A stretch of DNA of 64,000 nucleotides from Paramoeba atlantica. Taxonomy: Eukaryota; Discosea. Location: NCBI GenBank assembly GCA_977017575.1, contig CDRNVI010000143.1, positions 310,001 to 374,000 on the forward strand, given 5' to 3'. Made by a program: the position numbers and the translations under genes. Positions 24,135 to 37,000 of this stretch are shown here, piece after piece; positions within the stretch are counted from its first letter, which is position 1, and every line of letters begins with the position of its first letter. Below the pieces are notes generated by a model. It ran no database searches, was not told the DNA's origin, and saw only the letters and a program-made list of their open reading frames with translations.

Positions 24135-27100
24135 CTAAATCTTCTTCTTTGCTGTTCTTAAGAAGAGGGGGAGGGGGTTGGCATCCAGGACCTGGTTGTT
24201 TTGGAGGACAATTGAGGCGAGGGATCGGAGGAGTGCACTAATGTCAGGGGATATTCCATCACCTGAGGATGAAGATGCTGGAAGGAAGATGACTTCACCT
24301 TGGAGATCGGAAAGAGTTATTTGTTTAAGGGTCCGTTTCTCCTCAGGGGTGTCTCTGCCCCTTCCTGCATTAAAGTCTGTTTCAGTCAGACATCTGTCCA
24401 CATATTCTCTGTGTTTCATGATCCTGGCATGGTGTGCAGCAGGTGAGAGGGTGTCGAGTATGGGGGGTCAGAGTGGGTTTTGGTGGGTGTTTGGATCACA
24501 CAGCGAAAGTGGGGGGTTTTGTGGGTTGACACAACTCGGACATCAATACACAGATCCTGGTTGCCTTGCCACTCGCAGATTGTAAGATCAGGTTGCTTGT
24601 GTGACTTCCCGATTGGCCAGTAGGCTCCATCTCAGATTGTTGTTTTTCCTGCCCAGCTGGCAATGTTCTTGAGTTCATCACGGAGAGCATGGTGTCTTCT
24701 TGTGTGGTTCCTCTTCCACGACTGGTGCAATCTGAGAGGTGGAGGGAGGATGCAGCACAGAGTTCTTTTTCACAGAATCCACACTTGACAGTCCCAAGTT
24801 TGCAGAGAGCCCCAAGGTGTGGGTCAACTATGTCAAGCCTACATCGGTAGGCTGAGCGAAAATCTTCAGCATTTAAGGCTCGATATGGCTTTGGCCCAGA
24901 GGTGTCCTTGTCAGGGTAGGCTGTCATCCACAAGTGGGTGGTGGGGCCAACCTCATTCTCACGGATTGCACGGCAGAGGTTTTTGTCTTGTGTTGGGTCC
25001 ATGATCTTCTTTTTGACATCCTGAAGTTCACAGGAGGTGAACTTCTTCTGTGGTTTGTAGTTTTCTCCAGTGTCCATTGAGTCAGATGGTGGCTCTGTCA
25101 ATCGAGTTAGGAGCTCATGGACAGAGGTACCACTTGGCAGTTTCCACTCGCTCAAGATGAAGCTTTCAAAATGGTCATATGCTTGGTGGAGGGCCTGGCG
25201 CTGGGGTGAGTCACTCTTCCAGAAGTCTTCAAAGAGGTTGATAAGTTCAGGTTTGAACTCAGAGCAGGATCGGTAGACTGAGATCCAGGAGCCAAGGAAG
25301 GCTGCTTGGTGGGTGTTCTGAGAGTAGCTCAAGCCACCACCACCTTTTGACTTTGGAAGGCCTGCAGCTTCTACTCGAGAGAGATGGAGTTCTTTGTTTG
25401 GATGCAGGTGGGGGACTTGGAGGAGGTTGAGGAGGTAATTGATGTTTGTTGTAGTGGTTTGCTTGATGAAGTTTTGGAAAGGGGTTAAAGAGAGAGGTGT
25501 TGTGCGACAGATGTATGTTAGTTTGGGTGTGATGGTTTTAACAAAAAGCTCAAGACTTTCATGGGGGTTGGAGAACATTATTAAACAGTGGTCTTGTGAT
25601 GCTTGTTGGTATTCTTGAGCAAGGGTGTGAAGCCACTTGGAAATTTGAGTGTTCAGCCTGATGGGTGACCCTAGAACTGTGATTACTTCCGCCTTCCCAA
25701 TGCCAAGATTTTTGAGGTCATTGCTCCTGGGCGCTTCGGGAGAGAAACAGACCATTTTGCCCCTTTCTGTGCCAAGTTTGAGGTTGGCATTTGGGAGGAC
25801 ACTCTGGATCTGAGTGGTGATTTCTGCAATGGCAACCAGGCTCCCACAAACAAATATATCATCGACAAAGAGGAGAAGAAGAAGTGCATTCGGTGGAGCA
25901 TCAACCTTCTGAAAGATTGGATTGAGGATTCCATGAAATCCCAGACAAAAGAAAATTGTCCCGAGGGGATCTCCTTGCTGGACACCCTCCTCCATGGTGA
26001 GGGTGTGGTTCCGGTCATGAGAGAGTGAGGGGTGTTGCCGGAGAATAGAAGGTGTAGAGGTATGGGAGTAATACAGGGGCCAGCTGGACTGTGCTCTCAA
26101 AGATGGTTTTTCTTGAGATGGAATTGAAGGCATTAACAATGTCCAGTTTCGCGGCATAATGTTGTGGGTGGAGGTGGAGATAGGCTGTGATATTGCTTTG
26201 TGGACCATTTTTGCACCACTTGGCAAGCATACACCATACTGATGGGACAATTTCTCAGGAATTCCCTCGTGTTGGACTTCAAGAACAAGTGCAATCGCTG
26301 CCCACCTCTTGAGAACTTCAGCAACACCAATTGGACAGATCCCTTTGTCCCCTTTTGCCAGAGGAATGAAGAGAGAGGTTGCCATGATGTTGTGTATGGT
26401 TTCATTGAGTTTTTGGTTGGTAATTAAGACAGTCAATTCTTTGAGGGTTGAGCGGAGTTCTTGGTCTGTGCATAGGAGTGTGACAAACTCATAAGACATT
26501 CCTGAGAGCCCTGGTGTGCGGCCTTTTGGAAGTCTCCAAAGGGCCAGATCAAGTGAGTCAAAGGACTGAAACTCATCTTGTTCAAGGATTGCTGGTTTCC
26601 AGTCAGGAATTTCGGCTCGATCTGGTGGAGTCCACGCCTGCTCAGATCTTGGGTAGAGGTTCTTCACAGTTTCACGATTTTCTGGGACTGAGAGATCCCT
26701 GAATCCACTCTTGGATTGAAGCTTCCTTGCAGCTTTGGAGAGATGTCCTTTTCTGACCTCTTCAATAATCTGGTCTGCCTTGGTTTTCTTGGTGGACTTC
26801 TGCCTCCTCTTTTGCTTGAGTTTGCTGAGCTCGCCCTCAAGTTTTTTGTGGAGTCTCTCCCACTCAAAATTTCGCACCATGGTGCATCGAGATTTCACTT
26901 CTTTCATTCCTTGAGTACCCCTTCTAAGGCAGCCAAAGATCCATTTTGGGAGGAGGATCAGGAGTTGGGGTATCTTATGAAAGAGGTGTCGTACAGCACA
27001 AAAACTTTTGATGACTGTATCATGAAGGCAGAGTGGTACTGAGTCCATGTAGCGGAGGGGGATGTGTTTTGAGAAGGAGTCTCCTTCAAGAGAGAGGATG

Positions 27101-27453
27101 AAGTTCATTGTAGTCTCTTCTTTGCTTCCATGAGGAAGGGTTGTAGAGCGCCCATGATTGAAGAAGAGTTGTTGGATGTGTTGTGGGTCTGGGTCGAGGA
27201 TGGGTGTGATTCTCCAGGTGTTGTCAGGGCATCCTCTGTGTACTGCTAAACTTGTGATCCTATCTGCCAAAGAGTTGTTCTTGCGGTTTCTCCAGTTAAT
27301 ATGGTTTTCAGGGCTTGGGAGAATGGATGAGAGAGTGGACAATTTCCTTGTTCTCACGAATGACACAGAGTGATGAGCTTCCAATGCACCATCCATTTGG
27401 GTTGGTAGCAACAGATCCATCCCCACAGATGAAAAAGAAGTTGTCTTTGACAT
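24135..27453 (-). pseudogene. LINE ORF2: reverse transcriptase with C-terminal zinc knuckle, broken
   Basis: The main frame (985 codons, 27453-24496) holds RT hallmarks. These are a basic N-terminal region with IIEEVRKGHLSKAARKL, the LPKGRTPGLSGMSYEF motif, FIPLAKGDKGICPIGVAEVL, EGVQQGDPLG and the catalytic FVDDIFV. The motif-A segment (AAKLDIVNAFNSIS, about 26150-26100) is found only in another frame, so two compensating frameshifts bracket 26.0-26.25 kb. After the RT come KGGGGLSYSQNTHQAAFLGS and a zinc knuckle, CGFCEKELCAASSLHLSDC. The final frame (24419-24135) begins KHREYVDRCLTETDF, resembling the conserved tail of related LINE pol proteins. No AP endonuclease is visible. The tail around TRICVLMSELCQPTKPPTF may be a worn restriction-like endonuclease; this is tentative. 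Confidence 0.8.
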
Positions 27454-27625
27454 TTGTGAGCGAGATTTCGGGAGGCTGTGGTGCAGGTTTCCAGTGTTGC
27501 CAGAACTGTAGGAGAAAGGCTATTCTCCCCGTGCTACTTGCGATTCGAGAGAAGGGGGACGATATCTCATCTTGCTTTGTTTGTTGAGCATTTTTGAAAT
27601 CTGAGGAGAGAATGGGAGTAAGGTC

Positions 27626-28515
27626 TTAGTTTTTCTGTTGGCCACCAAAGAAGTGGTTGATTCCAAGTCCAAGGAGGTCACAAGCTCTGCATGTTTGGAG
27701 GGAGCTTGTTCTTGTGCGATCCAAGTTTCTGAAGTGGGGGACAGTTAAGACTATATCTTCAAAGGAGCCATTTTCGAAGAGTTCAAGGATAAGGGAGAGG
27801 GAGGGAGGAGTTTGTTGAAAAGAAGGTGGGCCATGAGAAGAAGGGCGGTGGGAAAGTTGGGGAGGGGGAGCGAGAGGGGAGTGAGAGGGGGTGTGGGAAG
27901 GGAGGTGGTGAGGTGGGCTTGGGGGGGGGGCAAATGAGGTGGATGGGAAGGAGGGTGGAGAGGTGTGTGAGGTGAGGGGTGAGATGGGGGAGGAGGAAAA
28001 GGGGTGATGGGATGGTTTTCTGTGCTGTTGTGGCATTGTGTTGAACAATAATGCATTTGGCAGTGGTTACAGGAGATGTGGGAGCCAACTTCTGCTTTAC
28101 CATTGCATTCAGGGTTGTTACATGAAGGGGGAGGGGTGCCAGAGGGATCGAGATCAGGATTAAGATTGAGATGAAGAGTGGGATAGGGAGTGGGGGAGGG
28201 GAGTGGGGAGGGAAGGGGGGAGGGAAGTGGGGAGGGAGGGTGGGAGGGAATTGGGGAGGGAGGGTGGGAGGGGGGATTGGAGGGAGAGCAGGGAGGGGAG
28301 GTTAGGGATGGGAGAGGTTGGGGGGGGGGGGGAGGAAGAGGGTGACAGAGAGTTTGTGACTTCCTGTGGTGGGAAAAGGAGCAGAATGTAAGGAGGCACT
28401 TCTCGCATCGGGAGACTATTACTTTTTGGTGTTGGCCTCTGCATCTTCGGTACGAGCAATTGCCAAGGAATTTTGGAGGATGTGAAGTTGTCTTCTGGGC
28501 CTGAGGATTGTCCAT
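27626..28515 (-). pseudogene. LINE ORF1-like protein with paired zinc fingers
   Basis: The N-terminal part (28515 on) has a cysteine/histidine cluster, NCSYRRCRGQHQKVIVSRCE then KCLLTFCSFSHHRKSQTLCH. A long proline-rich linker follows, then a second cluster: CNNPECNGKAEVGSHISCNH continuing CQMHYCSTQCHNSTENH. The spacing resembles MYND-type or similar treble-clef zinc fingers that bind proteins or nucleic acid. The frame shifts within the second proline-rich stretch and continues in another frame to 27626 (FEDIVLTVPHFRNLDRTRTS, then CRACDLLGLGINHFFGGQQ). The linker DNA is so C-rich on this strand that the plus strand is a strong G-quadruplex candidate (28195-28335). Assignment as ORF1 rests on position and orientation. 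Confidence 0.6.
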
Positions 28516-29310
28516 TCGATTTAGTTCTTTTTCTCTTTCTTTTCTGTTTCTTTCATTCTTTTCTTTTTCTGATTTTTCTCTTTCTTCCTCTTTTTTTCCA
28601 TTCTTTTTCCTTCCTGTTTTTTTTCCTCCTCTATTTTCTTTTTCTTTTCGTTCTCTTCCTTTCTTTTCTCTCTTTCTCGCTTTTTTGGGGTTCTCTTTGT
28701 CTTTTTCCTTCCTTTTCTCTTTCTCTGACCTCTTCTTTTTTTCCTTCTTTTTCTTTCTCTTGCTCTCCTTCTTGGCTGCAACTCTTTCTCCACTTGGCCT
28801 GAGTGAAGTTTTGGGAACTGAAAGTTTTCTGTGCTATCTGGTTTGAGGGTGCCCAGGATTGAGAGGCATGGCTGTGGCAATCTCGAAAATCTTTTGTTAT
28901 GTCAGGGGTGGGGAGCAGAGCTTTTGAAGGTGGGGTTTGAGAGGAAGAGGGGAGAGTGGGTATTGATTTGGATGAAGTGGGAAGTGATTGGTGGTGTGGT
29001 TGGTTTGTGGTTTGTTGTTTGTTGTTTTTCAAGGGGGAAAAAGTCTTTTTTTTTTCTCTTTTTTTCTTTTCTTTTTCTTTTGAAATCTCTTTTTTTTTTC
29101 CTTTCCTCCCCTCCCTCCTTTTTTTTTTTTGTCTTTTTGTCTTTTTCACTTTGTTTTTGTTTTTCTTTTCTTTCTCTTTCATTCTTCTTCTCTCTTTTGG
29201 GATTTTTGAATTCTTTGTTTTTCTTTTGTCTCTCCTTTCTCCCTTTCTCACCACCACTCTTTCTCTCTTTCTAGAGCGCAAACATGCCCAAAGTTGTGCA
29301 GGTAGCGCCA
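28516..29310 (-). other. Upstream of LINE ORF1; purine-rich with possible coding patch
   Basis: A minus-strand frame (29311 down) is mostly K/R/E from A/G tracts but contains a non-repetitive patch around 28995-28780 (LPTSSKSIPTLPSSSQTPPS, then TKDFRDCHSHASQSW) that could be the 5' part of the LINE ORF1 or its leader. I cannot decide. Confidence 0.3.
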
Positions 29311-29519
29311 TGACAAAGACTTTTTTCTTTTTTTGTTCTTTTGTTTTGGAGTTGAATCATCCTGGCCCTTGAAATTGCTCAAAAAAATTGTTGTACAACT
29401 CTGATTAAGGCAGGTATTTCTTTCAATCCCCAAAATTCTTTTGGATTTTGAATTCAAAGACCCTCTTCTTGAAACTGATCTTTTTTTTTTTTTGAAAAAA
29501 AGGCTCATGAAACCCATAA

Positions 29520-31004
29520 AGAAGTGATTCTTGAAAGTAGTGCAGGCTGAGTGTGAATATTGTCAAGAACCAGACCACAAAGCAATGACTTATGCTGGAC
29601 CATTCATTGCTGTTCCTTCCTTGTTTGAAGAGAAATGGTGAAGACAATTAGAAAAGGCTTTAGATTGAAAAATTATTAGAGAAGGACTGACCTCCTGGAA
29701 CCAGTGATTGAAACACCAAAAATTGCAAATTGTTGTTGAACATTTTGTTTTGGATGAAAATGGTTGTTTTTCTTTATTGGCCCCCAAATTCTTTGATAAA
29801 GTTGAGCAATCTGCTTTTGTGGAAGTGGTGGGGAATTTTCTGGTGGTTTATGAAGTGGTCATGATTGAAACAAGGAAAGCCAACCTGCTTGTGGTTATTT
29901 TATTTATTGCCCACCACACATCAAAGTGTTGGATGACCTTGATCTTTTTGTTGATAAAGTTCATCATTTGATTGATCTTCCTGAGAAAATTTCATTTCAT
30001 GACCTCCTTGCTTGCAAAGAAGATTGAGGAGGATGAGGAGAATGATGAAAAAGGAAAAAAAGAAGAGGAGGAGTGGGTAAGAACTCTTGAACTTGGTGCT
30101 GGTGGATTGCAATTCTCTTTCTTCCCTTGATATGGCCTAGAGAAATATTTCTCCTACAATTTGAGAATTTTTCTAAATTTTTTTGAAAAAAGATTTTACT
30201 CTTCCATCACCAACCACAATCCAATAGATTTGTTGTGAAGGCAGCATCCAATCAAAATTAGAAGCACTACTATGAGTCCAAGAATAAAAATCCTCAACTC
30301 TCTCTCATGATGGAAGTTCATCACAAGGACAAAATCTTCTTTCTGTTGGGATCCAGGGCAAAGGTAGGCATGTTAATTTAGGTATTTGAGAAACAGTTGA
30401 TCATGATGCCTTGTCAATTGCAAAGGATATTTTTTCTCTTTTAAATGGTCTTCAAAATCTGGCAAAGAAATTCCCTAAAACCCAGTCCTTTTCAGATTCT
30501 TTGAGCTTCTCTTCCTTTGGATCTGTGATGGGGGATCATACTCCTTCAAACCCAGCAGCAGTTGGAGAATTGAGTCAAATGACTGGAAAAATCCTTCAGA
30601 TTCTTGGTTGCCATGCCCATAAATGTGATCTTGTTGAAGAAGCTTTTTGAAAGGCCCTAATCAAAAACCTGTCTTCTTGAGTTGAACAGGTTGTTGATGA
30701 TGATAGTCTTGATTGTGGTGGTGGATCTGACTTATTGATGAAGGCTCCAACAAGAGTGAAAAATATTCACTCTTTTTCACACTTTCTGTATCAACTTGGA
30801 AAACTTGCACTAACTTCATTAAACAAGTATGGGCATTCTGAAAAATTTCAGGTCTGGACAGCACAACATAATCTTATCCACCACCACCTCACACCTCTCC
30901 ACTTAAATCAGTTTTTAGTTTATTCATACAATAGTTTGACTTGTTATCAAGACTTACACTATTATGAAATGTTTATGGAAAGTTGTTTGCCTTCTTCCAC
31001 TTGA
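29520..31004 (+). pseudogene. Decayed, unidentified mobile-element-like ORF with TGA stops
   Basis: Plus-strand coding remnants can be followed through stops. Near 29540 they read CEYCQEPDHKAMTYAGPF, then LDENGCFSLLAPKFFDKVEQ. From about 30340 to 31004 a single frame runs GKGRHVNLGI-stop-ETVDHDALSIAKDIFSLLNG, SFGSVMGDHTPSNPAAVGEL, then ILGCHAHKCDLVEEAF-stop and a C-terminal part ending ESCLPSST. Interrupting stops are mostly TGA at places where arginine (CGA) would fit. I see no CpG in the whole interval. The GDHT...ELS...C.AH pattern hints at a transposase, but the family is not identified. A true gene with TGA read as sense is unlikely, since neighbouring genes use TGA and TAA normally. Confidence 0.45.
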
Positions 31005-31052
31005 ACATTTGAAATAGAGAATGAACAAGAAATTATTAAAAGTGATTTTTTT

Positions 31053-34000
31053 AATATTAATTTTTTTGTAATTTCAATTTCTTAATTATGTTTCTATATT
31101 GAATAGAATGTTTTAATTTATTTTTTAATTTTATGATATGTTTTAAATTTATTTTTCATTTTAAAAATATTTTTTAAGTTGGTTCAATCAAATTTCTTAA
31201 TTGTTTTGAATTGATGTATTTAATTTATTTTTTATTTTCTTTTTTTCACATTAATTTTTTGTAATTTCAATTTCTTAATTATGTCTCCATATTGAATGCA
31301 ATTCCTTAATTTATTTTCTGATTCTCTGATATTTTTAGAACTTATTTTTCAGATCTATGATATTTTTTAAGTTGGTTCAATCAAATTTCTTAATTGTTTT
31401 GAATTGATGTATTTAATTTATTTTTTATTTTCTTTTTTTCACATTAATTTTTTGTAATTTCAATTTCTTAATTATGTCTCCATATTGAATGCAATTCCTT
31501 AATTTATTTTCTGATTCTCTGATATTTTTAGAACTTATTTTTCAGATCTATGATATTTTTTAAGTTGGTTCAATCAAATTTCTTAATTGTTTTGAATTGA
31601 TGTATTTAATTTATTTTTTATTTTCTTTTTTTCACATTAATTTTTTGTAATTTCAATTTCTTAATTATGTCTCCATATTGAATGCAATTCCTTAATTTAT
31701 TTTCTGATTCTCTGATATTTTTAGAACTTATTTTTCAGATCTATGATATTTTTTAAGTTGGTTCAATCAAATTTCTTAATTGTTTTGAATTGATGTATTT
31801 AATTTATTTTTTATTTTCTTTTTTTCACATTAATTTTTTGTAATTTCAATTTCTTAATTATGTCTCCATATTGAATGCAATTCCTTAATTTATTTTCTGA
31901 TTCTCTGATATTTTTAGAACTTATTTTTCAGATCTATGATATTTTTTAAGTTGGTTCAATCAAATTTCTTAATTGTTTTGAATTGATGTATTTAATTTAT
32001 TTTTTATTTTCTTTTTTTCACATTAATTTTTTGTAATTTCAATTTCTTAATTATGTCTCCATATTGAATGCAATTCCTTAATTTATTTTCTGATTCTCTG
32101 ATATTTTTAGAACTTATTTTTCAGATCTATGATATTTTTTAAGTTGGTTCAATCAAATTTCTTAATTGTTTTGAATTGATGTATTTAATTTATTTTTTAT
32201 TTTCTTTTTTTCACATTAATTTTTTGTAATTTCAATTTCTTAATTATGTCTCCATATTGAATGCAATTCCTTAATTTATTTTCTGATTCTCTGATATTTT
32301 TAGAACTTATTTTTCAGATCTATGATATTTTTTAAGTTGGTTCAATCAAATTTCTTAATTGTTTTGAATTGATGTATTTAATTTATTTTTTATTTTCTTT
32401 TTTTCACATTAATTTTTTGTAATTTCAATTTCTTAATTATGTCTCCATATTGAATGCAATTCCTTAATTTATTTTCTGATTCTCTGATATTTTTAGAACT
32501 TATTTTTCAGATCTATGATATTTTTTAAGTTGGTTCAATCAAATTTCTTAATTGTTTTGAATTGATGTATTTAATTTATTTTTTATTTTCTTTTTTTCAC
32601 ATTAATTTTTTGTAATTTCAATTTCTTAATTATGTCTCCATATTGAATGCAATTCCTTAATTTATTTTCTGATTCTCTGATATTTTTAGAACTTATTTTT
32701 CAGATCTATGATATTTTTTAAGTTGGTTCAATCAAATTTCTTAATTGTTTTGAATTGATGTATTTAATTTATTTTTTATTTTCTTTTTTTCACATTAATT
32801 TTTTGTAATTTCAATTTCTTAATTATGTCTCCATATTGAATGCAATTCCTTAATTTATTTTCTGATTCTCTGATATTTTTAGAACTTATTTTTCAGATCT
32901 ATGATATTTTTTAAGTTGGTTCAATCAAATTTCTTAATTGTTTTGAATTGATGTATTTAATTTATTTTTTATTTTCTTTTTTTCACATTAATTTTTTGTA
33001 ATTTCAATTTCTTAATTATGTCTCCATATTGAATGCAATTCCTTAATTTATTTTCTGATTCTCTGATATTTTTAGAACTTATTTTTCAGATCTATGATAT
33101 TTTTTAAGTTGGTTCAATCAAATTTCTTAATTGTTTTGAATTGATGTATTTAATTTATTTTTTATTTTCTTTTTTTCACATTAATTTTTTGTAATTTCAA
33201 TTTCTTAATTATGTCTCCATATTGAATGCAATTCCTTAATTTATTTTCTGATTCTCTGATATTTTTAGAACTTATTTTTCAGATCTATGATATTTTTTAA
33301 GTTGGTTCAATCAAATTTCTTAATTGTTTTGAATTGATGTATTTAATTTATTTTTTATTTTCTTTTTTTCACATTAATTTTTTGTAATTTCAATTTCTTA
33401 ATTATGTCTCCATATTGAATGCAATTCCTTAATTTATTTTCTGATTCTCTGATATTTTTAGAACTTATTTTTCAGATCTATGATATTTTTTAAGTTGGTT
33501 CAATCAAATTTCTTAATTGTTTTGAATTGATGTATTTAATTTATTTTTTATTTTCTTTTTTTCACATTAATTTTTTGTAATTTCAATTTCTTAATTATGT
33601 CTCCATATTGAATGCAATTCCTTAATTTATTTTCTGATTCTCTGATATTTTTAGAACTTATTTTTCAGATCTATGATATTTTTTAAGTTGGTTCAATCAA
33701 ATTTCTTAATTGTTTTGAATTGATGTATTTAATTTATTTTTTATTTTCTTTTTTTCACATTAATTTTTTGTAATTTCAATTTCTTAATTATGTCTCCATA
33801 TTGAATGCAATTCCTTAATTTATTTTCTGATTCTCTGATATTTTTAGAACTTATTTTTCAGATCTATGATATTTTTTAAGTTGGTTCAATCAAATTTCTT
33901 AATTGTTTTGAATTGATGTATTTAATTTATTTTTTATTTTCTTTTTTTCACATTAATTTTTTGTAATTTCAATTTCTTAATTATGTCTCCATATTGAATG

Positions 34001-37000
34001 CAATTCCTTAATTTATTTTCTGATTCTCTGATATTTTTAGAACTTATTTTTCAGATCTATGATATTTTTTAAGTTGGTTCAATCAAATTTCTTAATTGTT
34101 TTGAATTGATGTATTTAATTTATTTTTTATTTTCTTTTTTTCACATTAATTTTTTGTAATTTCAATTTCTTAATTATGTCTCCATATTGAATGCAATTCC
34201 TTAATTTATTTTCTGATTCTCTGATATTTTTAGAACTTATTTTTCAGATCTATGATATTTTTTAAGTTGGTTCAATCAAATTTCTTAATTGTTTTGAATT
34301 GATGTATTTAATTTATTTTTTATTTTCTTTTTTTCACATTAATTTTTTGTAATTTCAATTTCTTAATTATGTCTCCATATTGAATGCAATTCCTTAATTT
34401 ATTTTCTGATTCTCTGATATTTTTAGAACTTATTTTTCAGATCTATGATATTTTTTAAGTTGGTTCAATCAAATTTCTTAATTGTTTTGAATTGATGTAT
34501 TTAATTTATTTTTTATTTTCTTTTTTTCACATTAATTTTTTGTAATTTCAATTTCTTAATTATGTCTCCATATTGAATGCAATTCCTTAATTTATTTTCT
34601 GATTCTCTGATATTTTTAGAACTTATTTTTCAGATCTATGATATTTTTTAAGTTGGTTCAATCAAATTTCTTAATTGTTTTGAATTGATGTATTTAATTT
34701 ATTTTTTATTTTCTTTTTTTCACATTAATTTTTTGTAATTTCAATTTCTTAATTATGTCTCCATATTGAATGCAATTCCTTAATTTATTTTCTGATTCTC
34801 TGATATTTTTAGAACTTATTTTTCAGATCTATGATATTTTTTAAGTTGGTTCAATCAAATTTCTTAATTGTTTTGAATTGATGTATTTAATTTATTTTTT
34901 ATTTTCTTTTTTTCACATTAATTTTTTGTAATTTCAATTTCTTAATTATGTCTCCATATTGAATGCAATTCCTTAATTTATTTTCTGATTCTCTGATATT
35001 TTTAGAACTTATTTTTCAGATCTATGATATTTTTTAAGTTGGTTCAATCAAATTTCTTAATTGTTTTGAATTGATGTATTTAATTTATTTTTTATTTTCT
35101 TTTTTTCACATTAATTTTTTGTAATTTCAATTTCTTAATTATGTCTCCATATTGAATGCAATTCCTTAATTTATTTTCTGATTCTCTGATATTTTTAGAA
35201 CTTATTTTTCAGATCTATGATATTTTTTAAGTTGGTTCAATCAAATTTCTTAATTGTTTTGAATTGATGTATTTAATTTATTTTTTATTTTCTTTTTTTC
35301 ACATTAATTTTTTGTAATTTCAATTTCTTAATTATGTCTCCATATTGAATGCAATTCCTTAATTTATTTTCTGATTCTCTGATATTTTTAGAACTTATTT
35401 TTCAGATCTATGATATTTTTTAAGTTGGTTCAATCAAATTTCTTAATTGTTTTGAATTGATGTATTTAATTTATTTTTTATTTTCTTTTTTTCACATTAA
35501 TTTTTTGTAATTTCAATTTCTTAATTATGTCTCCATATTGAATGCAATTCCTTAATTTATTTTCTGATTCTCTGATATTTTTAGAACTTATTTTTCAGAT
35601 CTATGATATTTTTTAAGTTGGTTCAATCAAATTTCTTAATTGTTTTGAATTGATGTATTTAATTTATTTTTTATTTTCTTTTTTTCACATTAATTTTTTG
35701 TAATTTCAATTTCTTAATTATGTCTCCATATTGAATGCAATTCCTTAATTTATTTTCTGATTCTCTGATATTTTTAGAACTTATTTTTCAGATCTATGAT
35801 ATTTTTTAAGTTGGTTCAATCAAATTTCTTAATTGTTTTGAATTGATGTATTTAATTTATTTTTTATTTTCTTTTTTTCACATTAATTTTTTGTAATTTC
35901 AATTTCTTAATTATGTCTCCATATTGAATGCAATTCCTTAATTTATTTTCTGATTCTCTGATATTTTTAGAACTTATTTTTCAGATCTATGATATTTTTT
36001 AAGTTGGTTCAATCAAATTTCTTAATTGTTTTGAATTGATGTATTTAATTTATTTTTTATTTTCTTTTTTTCACATTAATTTTTTGTAATTTCAATTTCT
36101 TAATTATGTCTCCATATTGAATGCAATTCCTTAATTTATTTTCTGATTCTCTGATATTTTTAGAACTTATTTTTCAGATCTATGATATTTTTTAAGTTGG
36201 TTCAATCAAATTTCTTAATTGTTTTGAATTGATGTATTTAATTTATTTTTTATTTTCTTTTTTTCACATTAATTTTTTGTAATTTCAATTTCTTAATTAT
36301 GTCTCCATATTGAATGCAATTCCTTAATTTATTTTCTGATTCTCTGATATTTTTAGAACTTATTTTTCAGATCTATGATATTTTTTAAGTTGGTTCAATC
36401 AAATTTCTTAATTGTTTTGAATTGATGTATTTAATTTATTTTTTATTTTCTTTTTTTCACATTAATTTTTTGTAATTTCAATTTCTTAATTATGTCTCCA
36501 TATTGAATGCAATTCCTTAATTTATTTTCTGATTCTCTGATATTTTTAGAACTTATTTTTCAGATCTATGATATTTTTTAAGTTGGTTCAATCAAATTTC
36601 TTAATTGTTTTGAATTGATGTATTTAATTTATTTTTTATTTTCTTTTTTTCACATTAATTTTTTGTAATTTCAATTTCTTAATTATGTCTCCATATTGAA
36701 TGCAATTCCTTAATTTATTTTCTGATTCTCTGATATTTTTAGAACTTATTTTTCAGATCTATGATATTTTTTAAGTTGGTTCAATCAAATTTCTTAATTG
36801 TTTTGAATTGATGTATTTAATTTATTTTTTATTTTCTTTTTTTCACATTAATTTTTTGTAATTTCAATTTCTTAATTATGTCTCCATATTGAATGCAATT
36901 CCTTAATTTATTTTCTGATTCTCTGATATTTTTAGAACTTATTTTTCAGATCTATGATATTTTTTAAGTTGGTTCAATCAAATTTCTTAATTGTTTTGAA

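Larger units (their letters stand above)
23831..28515 (-). mobile_element. Non-LTR (LINE-like) retrotransposon next to 5S rRNA
   Basis: Minus-strand element with an ORF1 carrying zinc-finger motifs, a reverse transcriptase ORF2 and a 3' poly(A) tail, seen as a T run of about 48 at 23831-23878. The tail ends only 25 bp from the end of the 5S gene. The order from 5' to 3' is ORF1 (28515-27626), ORF2 (27453-24135), a 3' UTR of about 250 bp, then poly(A). The true 5' end is not defined and may lie further upstream. Several frameshifts suggest it is dead, but CpG is retained, so it is fairly recent. Confidence 0.8.

Noticed and set aside
29520..31004. TGA reassigned as a sense codon
   Set aside because: DIRS gag ends at TGA where the next ORF begins, the polyubiquitin and recombinase genes use normal stops, and TGA here fits decay of CGA in a CpG-free block.
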